Assembly: GCA_037576215.1 (NCBI GenBank)
Contig: JBANDB010000009.1
Location: forward strand, 806,001 to 870,000
Origin: Armillaria gallica
Lineage: Eukaryota; Basidiomycota; Agaricomycetes; Agaricales; Physalacriaceae
Reading direction: 5' to 3'
Length of the DNA stretch: 64,000 bases
Below, piece by piece: positions 45,654 through 56,163 of the stretch. The stretch's first letter is position 1, and each line of letters starts with the position of its first letter. A program made the position numbers and the translations under genes. The notes under the pieces were generated by a model. The model did no database searches. It was not told the DNA's origin and saw nothing but the letters and a program-made list of their open reading frames with translations.

Positions 45654-46283
45654 TCAGTTGTCAGGGTCTGCATCAGGGAGTTCGATGTGGTTCTTGACAC
45701 ATTGGCAGTGTCCAAAAATGATGCTGCCGGTTTTCCAGTTGATACTTGGGTTATGGCATTTAAGCCAGTCATGTCCAAGGTATACATCCTTCTTCCCAAG
45801 GTTCGTTACCATGAGGTCAATGCATTCACGGTGTTCTCTGATCGTGATATATAGTTCAACAAACTTGGTGATGTCCCCTCCTTGGTCATGGGTTCCATCG
45901 GCATTGTACACTGGTATAGGGACTATCACCTTCTTTGTATCTATTCTGTATTTGCATACATAGGCGGTGTTAATAGCGCTCCCCATGCAGCCACTGTTGA
46001 TCAGAGCCTTCATGCTTAGGACTTGTTGTCCTGTGCAGGGTTCAAGGGTCACAGGTACCATAAAGTCCCCAGAGGCTCCGCAGATATATTGAATCAGTTC
46101 ACAGAGTTCGTAAAGGCTTTCTTGAGCCAATTCTCCTCCCTTCTGGAGGAACTGGAGAAGGTAGTTGGTGAGTTCTCCAAGTCGGTCTTTATGTATCCAT
46201 ACACAAAGGGCAGCGCAGGCAGCATTGTCAGTTTGTGCTTCCTGGATCACTCTTAGCATCCAGTCAACCTCAAAGGGTTTCAT
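45654..46283 (-). CDS. Protease region of element B
   Basis: An open frame of 209 codons: MKPFEVDWMLRVIQEAQ start, then TLEPCTGQQVLSMKALINSGCMGSAIN, DITKFVELYITIREHRE and KKDVYLGHDWLKCHNPSINW. The fold is a retropepsin, but the active site reads Asn-Ser-Gly; ATC AAC is one CpG transition from ATC GAC. Elements A and C keep Asp here. Although open, the protein should be catalytically dead. Confidence 0.75.
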   Translation of the reverse strand: MKPFEVDWMLRVIQEAQTDNAACAALCVWIHKDRLGELTNYLLQFLQKGGELAQESLYELCELIQYICGASGDFMVPVTLEPCTGQQVLSMKALINSGCMGSAINTAYVCKYRIDTKKVIVPIPVYNADGTHDQGGDITKFVELYITIREHRECIDLMVTNLGKKDVYLGHDWLKCHNPSINWKTGSIIFGHCQCVKNHIELPDADPDN

Positions 46284-46286
46284 CCA

Positions 46287-47570
46287 TCAGTGAGGGACCT
46301 CTTGAACCTTTGCACTGACCATTCTAGGTGCAGCTACCATTGGTGAGGTCACCTCAACCCTCTCATTAGGGAGAGATTTCATTGCCTGGGTGGGTGATTC
46401 AGGTGGTGTCAGAAGCGTCGCGTGGCGAGGCTTTGGTGATATCATTGGGCTGCCTGAAGCAAGCCACTTTTGGAAAGATGTGTCATCTTCATCATCAGGT
46501 ACTTTGATTATAGTTATCTGAGGCCCCCTCTTTACCACCTGGGTGCTAGCAGCTTCCTTCTGTTCAGCTGTCTTGCCCGAGATCAATGGATGTCCTGCTT
46601 GTGGGATTCTGTAGCCACCATTGATGCTTGATCCTGCAGGGTTCTCATGATGTTTTAAGAGATCATTGGGTCAGACCAAAGGGTTTATTCCAGAGGGTCC
46701 ACCTTTGTCTTGGCCACTAATACATGTGGAGGCAGTAGACTCGACCTGTGCCAAATGAATGGTCTTACCAGCCTGGTCCTTGTCCCCCTAGCCCGCAATG
46801 ATACTCGAGTCGGATCATGATCCTAGTCTCTTGAGGTCGCTGATTTGGGAAGTGGAATACACCTTGGGATGTACCTCCCAGATGCCTTTGTTGTTGTGGG
46901 TCTTGTTCCTGTTCCTCTCTGCTTTGCCTGCAGATGCGTCCTTCCCCTGCTCAGAGGGGAACACCTTACGGTTATGTAAGGCAGCTTTCACAGGGTTTGC
47001 GCTAGGCGCTGGCCCTGTCCTATCTGGTTGGGCCTGCATCACTGTGTGTACTCTGCTATTTGAGGAGTCACCCCGAAGGGCAACGGGTGTCCTGCCTGTT
47101 TCCAAGAATGTGGAGCCACTCAACTGAGGCTTCACCATTAAGATGGGTGGCAATGTGGTGGTCGCCTTGTCGATCAATGCTTTCGCTCATAGTAAGTTAC
47201 TTGCTGGTTGATTAGCCAGTTGTGTTGCTGAGGTTTTCCCCACTTCAGCATGCGTATGGGGGCCCGCAGCCATCCCCCATTGTGGGGAGACATCTACAGA
47301 GTCGTTAGTCAAGTCCATATCCTGAAGGACATTGTATCAGTTCTTTGATTCTAATAAGGGTGCACTGGTAGAAGTCAGTGATTGACATGTAGGCTGTATA
47401 TTGTTTGTATCAACAGAAGTCACATAAGAGAAAACCAGCCCCATGCATGGGGACTGGGGTATAGCCAAATGTGTAGTAAAATTGTCTATGTGTGAAAGAT
47501 AATCAGACTGTCCAGTGGAAATAGGGCGCACACCCATAAAGTCCTTGGTTGTCACAGTGGAATTGGACAC
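46287..47570 (-). pseudogene. Gag-protease linker of element B
   Basis: Fragments at 46,586-46,287 (with IKVPDDEDDTSFQKW), 47,177-46,815 and 47,570-47,337 match the equivalent linker of C in order. The region is low in recognisable structure and interrupted by stops. It lies between zinc knuckle and protease. Confidence 0.5.
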
Positions 47571-47578
47571 CCAACGAC

Positions 47579-48601
47579 CTACTCTTTTACCTCCTCAATT
47601 TTTGTGCTCAGGGTGTTTGGCTCGATAGCTACTTCTACCACCCATATCTTCTTTCTTTGCTTCTTTGGGCAATCCTTCGAGATGTGCCCTTTCTTGTGGC
47701 AGATGAAACATCTGCCCTCCACCATGTACTTCTTTCTGTCAATCTGCATCTTGGCATCTGCGCCCATTAGAGTGGTCCATCACCCTGCCAAATCCCGGCC
47801 TTTCAATTCGCCTGTTGCTTTGCCTGTCAAGGAACTTGTCGTGCCACCTGCTGCATGCTTCTGGCTGCTGGTGGCGGTGATCTGTTTCTGGTTCCCCTGG
47901 GGGCGCTTGTTGCAGGTTTCAATTCTGTGGGCCTGATTGTAGATGTAGTTGCGCTGTCTTTCTTCGTACATGACTAGGATGCACTCCTTCCACTCATCAT
48001 AGGTCCCTGGAATTCTGATCCCAATGTTGGTGATGAAGGAGGTGTAGCTTGTAGGGACCCCCTGTCAGACAGTGGTGACCATGCTTCTTCATGGTCCTAT
48101 GTTGTCCCATCTTCCTGCTAATATGGCTTCACACTCCAGCTTCTGGAAGAAGAGGGTGGCAGCGTCATCCCCCATCTTCATCTTCTTCATCTTCTTTTCA
48201 TAGACTTCTTCGATAGTGGGGTCTCAGAATTGTTCCTTGAATTCCCATATGAAGTCATCCCAATGCAGGTATCAGCATCGGGGATCAGCGGGGTCTTGGT
48301 AATCGCTGACCCAGTAGGCCCTTCATTGGTGGGTCCACCAGTCCCTGGCTTGGTCAAGGAAATGGGAGGTCATGAAGACCACCATGAGCAACAAGACTCC
48401 TCTGAATTGGTGGCGGAACACCTTGAAATAGGTGTTGCAGTCCCTGAGGAATCGATCCATGTTGTCATGGTCCCCCTTGAAGGGCTCTGGTGATTTCATG
48501 AGGATAGGTTGCACCCCCAAGAATGCGGGCAGCTCGTCTGCATCCCAATCCCCTACTGGTCCTTGACCCGGTGGTGCCCAGCCGGGTGGTCTTGGGATCA
48601 A
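47579..48601 (-). pseudogene. Gag capsid and zinc knuckle of element B
   Basis: Capsid part: FKGDHDNMDRFLRDCNTYFKVFRHQF, ARDWWTH, WDDFIWEFKEQF, then DAATLFFQKLE and TYDEWKECILVMYEERQ, with stops between. The knuckle CFICHKKGHISKDC lies at about 47,710-47,669. The order and motifs match C at 58,200-59,129. Confidence 0.75.
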
Positions 48602-50102
48602 ATAGTGGTTGGGGTCCGGTCAGTATGGTGGTGCCCCTGGTCTTCCCCTCCGTTGCTGCCTTTGCCACAAGTCAAGCAGGTTGTCGCACAGCTGCATGTT
48701 CTCAGTGCACAACTGCACCATTTGTTGGAGGACTTGTTGTAGTCAGTCCTCTGTGCTCGGTTCTGTCTGTTCTGTTGGTTCTCCCCACCCCTCGTTCATG
48801 TCTCCTAAGTCTTCCAGCCCTGCTCCAGCTATTAGTCAGCTGGTGTTTGGTTCTACGTACCCTGGTTGTCGCAGGTTTCATCTCTGGGAAGGTGAGTCAG
48901 GGAGTGGTTCAGGGAGCTCCTCCTCTAGGTTCCCGAATGTCTCCCAGTCGAGGTTGAACCTCTTATTGAGGTTCTCCTCCCAGGTGCTCCTGCTCCAGGA
49001 TGGCAAGAGCATTGAGGTCTGCCTTGAGGGCTGCCTGCTCTGCAGCAGTCTGTGGCTATACTCCAACTCCATCTCCACTACGTAGTGGTCCTACTCTTGT
49101 TTCATCATCAATGAGTCATCTGGCGGATGGCAGGTAGATGGATCGGTCATGGTTTGCATGGATTCGGGCCACGATTCCTGGGGTCCAGCTGTCGTAGTAG
49201 CTTCCCTCGGAGTGTTGTTGTCCCATGGGTTCATCGCTGCATTGTGTGGCGAGGTAGTAGTCCATGTGGACTCGGAGGTATTGGTCATAGGGCCAACCGG
49301 CTCTGGCGTTGAAGTCCTGCTGTTGGAGTTTCCAGGCAGTGGTGATGTGGGGACTGAGGATCACTCGGTCAACATCAGCGAGTTCGGGCCATTCGTAGTC
49401 TGGCCCATAGGGGTTAAGGGGGTCGCTGTCCCTTCGGTCTCAGACTGGGTCGGTGAAGGGGTCAGCATTGTCTTCTCCCCAGGGTTCTGGCTTGTCAGGG
49501 AAGGGTATTGCGTCAGACTCATCGGTAGGTGTGAATGGTAGAGTGTTTGCTGGCTCTGGGTAGATTGGTCATGGCTGGGAAATTTTGAGAGGTAGGTCCA
49601 GCCGCTCGGTGGCATCCATAACGACCTGGTTGTCTGAGTTATGTTGCTCAAACCAAGCATCGAGGTCGGCATTGTCAGGGGGGTGGTACTGGTTGGTCCC
49701 ACTCCTGTAGCCACAGGGAGAGGTTCTGTTCGAACCAGGCTGCAAGAGCGGCCTGGTCATGTTCACTGATGTAAGGGATACCGCCCTCATCCTTGGGGAA
49801 GGCAGGTCCTCATCTCGCAGGCCATATCCTCGGCCTTGTCAAAATAGGTTGTTTGATCTGAAAGGGGGGCTTGGGGGGTCTCCATATCCTCGAAGGCCCC
49901 GGGGTCGCATTTCTGGAGTAGGGCTCAGGGGTTGATGCCCCAGAGGGTTCCTCTCTACTCGTGTGCCACTCATCTGAAAAGAACTGGTAGTGGATGACTG
50001 TTGTGCTCCGGTGGTGGGAGCGGTGTTCCATTGTCGTTGTAGCGCCAGATGCCACACTTGTCCGGTGCCTTCGTTCTGGTTGAGGGGTGTAGGGGTCGAC
50101 AT
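48602..50102 (-). pseudogene. Gag N-terminal region of element B
   Basis: One frame (ATG at 50,102, MSTPTPLNQNEG) can be followed to about 49,116 with four stops. It is Ser/Thr/Pro rich, with the landmark DYEWPELADVD and YYLATQCSDEPMG, which match NYEWPELS and YYLAVNQ in C. This establishes the true gag phase in both elements. Between 49,100 and 48,602 the reading changes phase. Confidence 0.55.
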
Positions 50103-50154
50103 AGTGTCGTGGGAAGGAGGCGGTCCTGAAGTTGGTTTGTGGGATTCTGTGCTA

Positions 50155-50307
50155 TCATATAATCCTGGTTCGGAGAAGGAAGTTTTGGACTTCCTGGGTG
50201 AAGAGAATGGTTAGAAGAATGGTTGTGAAAATGAGAGTTGCCGTTCCTATAGTGAGTCCAATGGCGATGAGTTGGGTGTCAGTCAGGTCAGGGATCATTG
50301 GTTTCAT
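50155..50307 (-). CDS. Leader small ORF-c of element B, single predicted membrane helix
   Basis: 50 codons, start MIPDLTDTQLIAIG after MKP, then a hydrophobic helix (TIGTATLIFTTILLTILF) and TQEVQNFLLRTRI. It matches the 65-codon frame at 60,813-60,616 of element C (MTPDL, QTISIG, ATLIAFFTALILLAF, QEEIQGYLQRRGLL): same length to the helix, same residues at many positions, helix followed by an amphipathic basic tail. It sits 52 bases upstream of the gag ATG. Conservation between diverged families supports a real peptide. Function unknown; membrane insertion is inferred from hydrophobicity. Confidence 0.6.
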   Translation of the reverse strand: MKPMIPDLTDTQLIAIGLTIGTATLIFTTILLTILFTQEVQNFLLRTRII

Positions 50308-50612
50308 TGTTGTTGTTGACAGATCCTTCTGATGTCAGCCCACAATGCAAGGAGATTGTAGGCGATGAATTTAAAAAGGAACAGGATAACTGCATCCTAG
50401 AGACCATTGTGCTCATTGTTCGGTAGAGGATCTATCTTCAGTGTCAGAGAAAGAGTCATTGATTTTCTCGATAGACTGCAAGGAGCAGCTCTATCAGGAG
50501 TTGGGTGAGATTGTCAAAGAGTTCAACGTCCTCTTCAGTGGGTGTTGGGGGAGGAGTAAGTGAAGGCATCGTGGAGGGTGTGGGATGGTATATAGTGGCT
50601 CAGGAGTTCTGA

Positions 50613-50759
50613 TCAGGCTTCTTCGTCTTCTGTTCGGTAGCTGAGACAGCAGATGATGAGGAGGATGAAGATTAGTACCATGCTGAAGAAGGCAGTGAGT
50701 ACTGCGGCAATGATTGTTTGGGGGTCTGGATTAATGATGGCTTCTCTGATGACTAGCAT
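50613..50759 (-). CDS. Leader small ORF-b of element B, single predicted membrane helix
   Basis: 48 codons. After MLVIREAIINPDPQ comes a long hydrophobic helix (IIAAVLTAFFSMVLIFILLI, then ICCLSY), ending RTEDEEA. The start lies 12 bases past the stop of ORF-a. Element C has a 46-codon frame with an equally placed helix (60,953-61,093), though its sequence identity is low. Function unknown. Confidence 0.5.
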   Translation of the reverse strand: MLVIREAIINPDPQTIIAAVLTAFFSMVLIFILLIICCLSYRTEDEEA

Positions 50760-50770
50760 CCGAGAAGGGC

Positions 50771-50968
50771 TTAGTCGATGTTGAGATCGTAATCTCGTCC
50801 ATAATACCCACAACAGTTGTAGTTTGTGGGGTCTTCTTTGTAGTCTCTGGGGGCCTGGGTTTGTCTGCACTTCTTCTGTCCTCGTCGACCTTTCTTTCCT
50901 CGTGGATGTTTAGTCTTCCTGTTCTTTGGGGTGTTGGTTTCTGGTTTTGTCGAGCGACTGGGTCGCAT
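50771..50968 (-). CDS. Leader small ORF-a of element B, basic with conserved C-terminus
   Basis: 65 codons. A very basic first two thirds (KNRKTKHPRGKKGRRGQKK), then a C-terminus CGYYGRDYDLNID-stop. Element C encodes CGYGGRDYDLNID-stop at the same place (to 61,194) with a degraded upstream part. The near-identical end in otherwise diverged elements argues for selection. It is the first frame after the primer site. Role unknown; nucleic-acid binding is plausible from composition. Confidence 0.55.
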   Translation of the reverse strand: MRPSRSTKPETNTPKNRKTKHPRGKKGRRGQKKCRQTQAPRDYKEDPTNYNCCGYYGRDYDLNID

Positions 50969-51007
50969 AAAAGATTCCCTCAGTGAACAATGCAGAATGT
51001 AGTAGAA

Positions 51008-51020
51008 AGCTTCGAGCTAA
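51008..51020 (-). promoter_or_regulatory. Self-priming site of element B
   Basis: On the minus strand TTAGCTCGAAGCT, one base after the LTR. It pairs with the putative transcript start AGCTTTGAGCTAA (51,191-51,179) over 13 positions with one G-U pair. Confidence 0.7.
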
Positions 51021-51021
51021 T

Positions 51022-51399
51022 TGTTATGCCCAGACTCAGGTGGAACAAGTAAGCACAAGCTTAGAGTAACCTTGCACTTCGGGTTGAACTCTAAGGAGTG
51101 GCAATACTCACAGACCATGAGTGCAAGCGGTTAATGTGTAGCAAGAAGTTTGAGAGAGTAAGTCCAGTATGTATTAACTTAGCTCAAAGCTGAGGTACAA
51201 GGCTGAGAGCTATGCTACTTATATACGGTTTGTTCAGTTCTATATATAAACATATCCATGCAGTTGTCATACGATAACTGTCAAGAAGCCTGTCAGTATC
51301 TGGGCAGCTGACAGGAATGCAGAAGTCATCTGGTTCCTGTGTGTATGCCAAGGTGCTGAGATAAGATAAGATAAGTGGAAAAATGGAAAAATCGTAACA
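51022..51399 (-). repeat. 5' LTR of element B
   Basis: 378 bp. On the minus strand it starts TGTTACGATTTTTCC, has a triple CTTATC (51,375-51,360), a TATATAAG about 34 bp upstream of AGCTTTGAGCTAA, and ends GGGCATAACA. It matches the split 3' LTR at 16,378-18,426. Confidence 0.9.
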
Positions 51400-52253
51400 G
51401 CCATCAACTGAGCATTTATCAAAAAACATAACATTCCTACTCATGCAACTGCCACACCAATCCCAGTCTACAATGCCAATGGAACCAGGAACCAAGGAGG
51501 GGCAATTACTAAATATGCTGAGATCTGTCTCAAGATTGGAGATCATGCAGAATGGATAGACTTAGCTGTCACTGATTTAGGCAATCAACAAATCTTTCTT
51601 GGTCACAATTGGCTAGCAAGGCACAATCCACTTGTCAATTGGAAGACTGGAAAATTAATATTCACATGATGCCAATGCTGCAAAACCCCATTTATACTTC
51701 CCAATGCTGATCCTGATGACAAATGGGATGAAGAGCTAGAGGAGGGCAAAACCATTCTCACAATAGACTTCACACAGGCCATTCTGATATGCACTCATCA
51801 TGCCAATGACCTGGCTGCCAAAGCCAATGCAGACAAAAAGACAAAGACATTTGAGGAAATGGTCCTGGACTGGTGTAGGGATTTCAACAACTTGTTCAAC
51901 AAAGACAATTTCGATGAACTTCCTGAATCAAAGACATGGGACCATGCAATTGAACTCATTCCCAATGCAAGTGCCAACCTTGACTGCAAAGTCTACCCTC
52001 TTAATTGTAACGAACAAGAAGAGCTCGACAAGTTCTTGGATGAGAACCTCTCAAGCAGGTGAATATAACCATCAAAGTCACCCATGGCTTCACCCTTCTT
52101 CATTAAAAAGAAAGATGGCAAACTATGACTGGTACAGGATTATTGCAAGCTTAATGAGATGACAATCAAGAATTGTTACCCACTTCCTCTCATCTTGGAA
52201 CTAATGGACAAATTGCAAGGCACCAAGTATTTTTCTAAACTCAACGTGTGATG
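51400..52253 (+). pseudogene. Element A: protease C-terminus and RT N-terminus
   Basis: It begins with the duplicated GCCAT and reads VYNANGTRNQGGAITKYAEI, LGHNWLARHNPLVNWKTGKL, then DFNNLFNKDNFDELPESKTW, CKVYPLNCNEQEELDKFLDE, PFFIKKKDGKL and KLNEMTIKN, all collinear with B and C. Stops include TGA at the equivalents of arginine. It is cut at 52,253 by C just after LNV; the palm resumes at 61,826. Confidence 0.82.
52249..52253. repeat. Left target-site duplication of element C (TGATG)
   Basis: Matches 61,821-61,825. Confidence 0.88.
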
Positions 52254-52624
52254 TATTATGGTCGGACTCAGGAATAACAATACGAGGTGATCTTAGGCTG
52301 CTTCGCATTCGGGCAGTCACCTAAGATACTGTTGATTGCTACAGTGAGGCGGTTATAACACTTAGTCTCTTGGCAAGCAGTAGAGAAAAGTCTGGGGTGT
52401 ATAAACTTAGCTCAAAGCTAGGGTACATGGCTTTGAGTAGCACTACTTATATACTGGTTTGTTCGTATCTAATAATAGTCTGCTGAATAATAGAAAGTCA
52501 TATGATCTGTCAATCGTGAGAGAAATCGTGGAAGTCATATGGTTGTCGTGAGGTCGTGGCGAGGTGCCAGGATGCCAAGGTGCTGAGATAAGATAAGATA
52601 AGAGAAAATAGAAAAATCGTAACA
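52254..52624 (-). repeat. 3' LTR of element C
   Basis: 371 bp. The plus-strand start TATTATGGTC differs from TGTTATGGTC of the other LTR by one transition; the end is ATCGTAACA. Followed inward by the polypurine tract (52,625-52,639). Confidence 0.9.
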
Positions 52625-52808
52625 TTACCCCCTTGTTAAGGCAGGCATCCTGACTGCTCATATGTCTTCTAGGTCTTCATCGTCATTCCGTCCCCTCTAA
52701 CTAGGGGCTCAACCACACAGGCTGCGGCATGTCCATTTCTTTGTCCCTATATGGAAGGGCTGAATGATGGAGGAGGTATTCCTGTATCTGGCAGTGACGT
52801 GATAGGGC

Positions 52809-53333
52809 CTAGGGACCGCTCTGACTATCCTTAAATTCTGGGGGATTTCCATAGATTCCATATCCATCTCCCCCATAACCGTCGTCTAACTTGTCATTGG
52901 TGTCGAGTCTGGGTGTCGAAATTCGTGCATTGTCCCAGGGTTTGAAGTCTGTTTCACTTGTGTCACTGCTTTGCATGTTTCGCCAATATTCATCGATCAA
53001 CTCGTGCCATATGGCCCTGTCTGGGTTTTTTACCCACTTCTGCTTTCTGTCTACCCATTGTGCGAGATAGGAGAAGGTTCCTCCATTCTCGTTGTGCTCG
53101 TACTTTGCGTTGAGGATCATGGAGACATGCTTGTTCTCTTTTGGTATTACAATTTTGGAGAGGGTCGTACCACATATCGCACTGTGGCATTCCTCATACT
53201 CCTCAATCACTTCTTGTGCATGTTCCATATCTTCTTCACGTACCCATGAATTGTGTTCGTGAGTCCATCCCTTCCACTTGACAAAGTAGTCCATTACCAT
53301 TCTGGACTTTTGGCCTCATCGTCCTCGTACTTG
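52809..53333 (-). pseudogene. Chromodomain and C-terminal tail of element C integrase
   Basis: The frame from 53,300 reads MDYFVKWKGWTHEHNSWVRE, the chromodomain core, then EEDMEHAQEVIEEYEE and a long acidic tail rich in Gly/Asp/Tyr (DDGYGGDGYGIYG). Two TGA codons (SRP-stop-QVRGR-stop-GQK) link it in the same frame to the upstream integrase, both where arginine would fit. Confidence 0.75.
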
Positions 53334-54624
53334 TCATGGTCGAGAGCCAAGGACTTCTTCGACTTCATATTCTTCTTCGACTTCAATGAGGTCTGGCAGT
53401 GGAGGCGGTGGCAGTTCCTGATTAGGGAATGCCAGCAGTGTATATGGGGTCAGAAGCTTCTCGTTGAAGTGCAGGTGAATTTTCCAGTGAGGTGGTAGCT
53501 TGAGTTTGAATGCGCTAGCGCTGGCTTTTTCGAGGATTAAGAAGGGACTGACATGTTTGTCATCCAACTTCCTCTTTGGGCATGGTAGGTTCAGATTGGT
53601 TGAGTCTAGCCATGCATGATTGCCAGTTTGGTAGGGATGTGCAGCGCGTTTTCTCTTGTCGTACTGGGTTTTCATCTTAGCTGCAGCTTCTTTGAGGGCA
53701 GCCTTCATCTCCTTGTGGATTGCTATCATCTTTTTGGCAAAGTCTGTCACAGTAGGGTTCTTGAAAGGAGTGGATCGGTGTGAGTCAGGCATGACTCATG
53801 GGTTTCGTCTGTAGAGAATCATGAACAGGCTCTTGCCCGTGGCGCTATGTACTTGGTTATTATGGGTGAACTCTGCGAGAGGCAGCCAGTCGGCCCAGTC
53901 GGTCTGTCGGTGGTTCATGAAGATTTGGAGATACTTTTTAATCTCTTGGTTGACTCGTTCGGTCTGTCTGTCCGTCTGTGGATGGAAGGTGGTGGATGCA
54001 TTAGGTGTGATGTCAAGCATCCAGTACAGTTCCTTCATGAACTTGGATACGAATTGCAGGCCACAGTCGGATATGACCACTTGCAGCATACCATGGCGTG
54101 CATAGATGTGATCCCGAAGGATTTGGGCCCAGCCTTCAGCTGAGAATTCGGTGTTACAGGTGACTGGGATAATCGCCTTTGAGAATCAGTCAACGATCAT
54201 TAAGATCACGTCGTGTCTGTTCAATTTGGGAAGACCAGTGATCATGTCGACTGAGATGTGAGTCCACAGTCCTTCTGGTACAGTGTTCGGGTGGAGAGGG
54301 GCAGCCTTTGCCTGGTTGCTCGACTTCATTCATTGGCACGTTTCGCAGCCTTTGACATAGGCTTTGATGTCTTTCTTCATTTTTGGCCACCAGTACTCAC
54401 GGAGCAGAAGCTCCTTCATCTTCTCGATTCCTGGATGGCTGGCAGTTATATGGTCATGGAATTGGGAAATGATTTTGCCTCGTAGCATCTTCTTGCAGGG
54501 CACATAGATCCTTCCATCGTAATGAAGTACCCCACCCTCCTTGGAGATGCCTCGCTTGTGGTTAAGGGACGTGGCAATGCCTTCATCCCCATGACTCCTC
54601 CTGTCAGGTTGCTTCTTCGATCCT
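53334..54624 (-). pseudogene. Integrase of element C
   Basis: Zinc-binding part HPGIEKMKELLLREYWWPKM, KGCETCQ; core HISVDMITGLPK (first Asp), VVISDCGLQFVSKFMKELYW (second Asp), TTFHPQTDRQTERVNQEIKKY (Glu). The C-terminus has KMKTQYDKRKRAAHPYQTGN, HVSPFLILEKASASAFKLKL and HLHFNEKLLTPY. Interrupted by TGA at CQ-stop-MKSS, VD-stop-FSKA and NP-stop-VMP, positions occupied by arginine in related chromoviruses. Confidence 0.82.
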
Positions 54625-55239
54625 TCAATGTACATCATTCGTCATGGGCATGATCATGGCTCTGAAGTGCTGGGGATTAAAGACAATGATGTCATCGTTG
54701 TCCTTCATTCCCTGGTCATGGTCGGCTTGTCGAGAGAGCAGGTTGGCTTTTACATTCTGGGCACTGGGTTTATGGTGAAGAGTGAAGTGGTACTTGGCGA
54801 GTTCTGTCACCCAGCGTGCTTGTCATCGGTTCAGCTTCTGTGGAAGTTGGAAATACTGGAGGTTTTGGTGATCTGTCCAGATTTCTATGTCTTTCGCAGC
54901 ACCCATGAGGTACTGGCACCATTCGGAGAGTGCTAACATGATTGCAAGCAATTCTTTGTCGTAGATTTCGTAGTTTCGTTCTGTGGCGCTAAGTGACTTC
55001 GACATGAAGGCCACTGGTTGCCATACTCTGTTCTGCTGCTGGCTGAGAACAGCGCTGACTGCTCCCTCACTGGCATCGGCCTCGACTCGGAACGGGTCGT
55101 CATCATTTGGAATGGCGAGAATTACATCTTCAGCCATTCGTCGCTTCAATTCCTGGAAGGCGTCTTCCTGTGCCTTTCCCCATGTCCATTCGTTGTTGCC
55201 AGTGAGCTGAGTGAGCAGGCAGACGACCTTTGAGTACAT
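54625..55239 (-). pseudogene. RNase H of element C
   Basis: FRVEADASEGAVSAVLSQQQ (Asp), [20 protein letters not shown] (Glu), [20 protein letters not shown] (Asp), then TGA and RWVTELAKYHFTLHHKPSAQ, ADLL-type connection. All three catalytic acids are present. A frameshift after about 54,630 joins it to the integrase. Confidence 0.8.
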
Positions 55240-55251
55240 TTTGATGAACTT

Positions 55252-56163
55252 TCAATAGAAGTTTGTGAAGCCAAGGAACGACTGAAGTTCCTTCTTCTTC
55301 TTGGGTGCGGGCCATTCTGTGATGCCGGCGACCTTGATTGGATCCATTTGGATTGAATTCTGGCTAATGATTATGCCAAGGTATTCCGTTTCGAGTACTT
55401 CAAACTCGCACTTCTCTGCCTTGAGGAAGAGCTTGTTCTTGTGAAGCCGTTGAAGAACACGCTTTATGATCTGTCGATGTTCATTTAAGTCTTCTGAGAA
55501 GATCAGGATGTTGTTGAGGTAGATGGTGACCTTTCCTTCTCCGATCAGATCACGGAAAATGTCGTTCATCATCCACTGGAATGTCGTGGGCGAATTGGTG
55601 AGTCCGAAGAACATGACTGTTGGTTTGAACAGTCCTCGGTTCATGCAGAAGGTGGCTTTTTCCTCGTCCCCTTCCTTAATCTGGACATTGTTGTATCCCC
55701 AACGAATGTCGAGTTTCGTGAAGTACTTGGCACTGCGAAGTTTGTCAATGAGTTTGGAGATGAGCGGTAACAGGTAGTGATTCTTGATGGTCATCTCATT
55801 GAGCTTGCGGTAGTCCTGTACAGGTTGGAGTGTGCCATCCTTTTTCTTGACGAAGAAGAAGGGGGACGTGAACGGAGATTTGGAAGGATGAATCCATCCA
55901 GATTCCAAATTCTCATCAAGGAACTTATCGAGCTGTTCCTGTTTGTTTCGGTTCAGAGGATAGACCTTGCAGTCCAAGGTCGACTTCGCATTCAGGATGA
56001 GCTCGATAGCGTGGTCCCATGGATTTCGTTCAGGGAGTTCGTCAAAGTTCTCCTTTGCAAATAGGTCGCAGAAGGAGTGGTAGTGCTCCGGCACCATTTC
56101 TTCAAAAGTCTTCTTTGGCTTGTCTGCATTTGCAGCCGCCACAAGGTCGTTGGCATGATGCAT
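55252..56163 (-). CDS. Reverse transcriptase of element C (open, but active site altered)
   Basis: An open stretch of 303 codons: [146 protein letters not shown]. The YLDD catalytic pair is YLNN (CTC AAC AAC), both substitutions being CpG-type transitions of CTC GAC GAC. The protein should lack polymerase activity although the frame is long. Confidence 0.85.
   Translation of the reverse strand: MHHANDLVAAANADKPKKTFEEMVPEHYHSFCDLFAKENFDELPERNPWDHAIELILNAKSTLDCKVYPLNRNKQEQLDKFLDENLESGWIHPSKSPFTSPFFFVKKKDGTLQPVQDYRKLNEMTIKNHYLLPLISKLIDKLRSAKYFTKLDIRWGYNNVQIKEGDEEKATFCMNRGLFKPTVMFFGLTNSPTTFQWMMNDIFRDLIGEGKVTIYLNNILIFSEDLNEHRQIIKRVLQRLHKNKLFLKAEKCEFEVLETEYLGIIISQNSIQMDPIKVAGITEWPAPKKKKELQSFLGFTNFY

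Larger units (their letters stand above)
16378..51399 (-). mobile_element. Element B: Ty3/Gypsy chromovirus in antisense inside A, itself invaded by Plavaka and D
   Basis: On the minus strand: 5' LTR (51,399-51,022), self-priming site, small leader frames, gag, zinc knuckle, protease, RT, RNase H, integrase, chromodomain, polypurine tract, 3' LTR (18,426-16,378, split by a TIR element). Without the insertions it is about 9.4 kb. It is flanked by GCCAT on both sides and splits the protease of A. B is broken in its integrase by Plavaka (19,587-29,788) and between RT and RNase H by D (30,871-44,577). It is defective through many stops and an altered protease active site. Confidence 0.9.
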
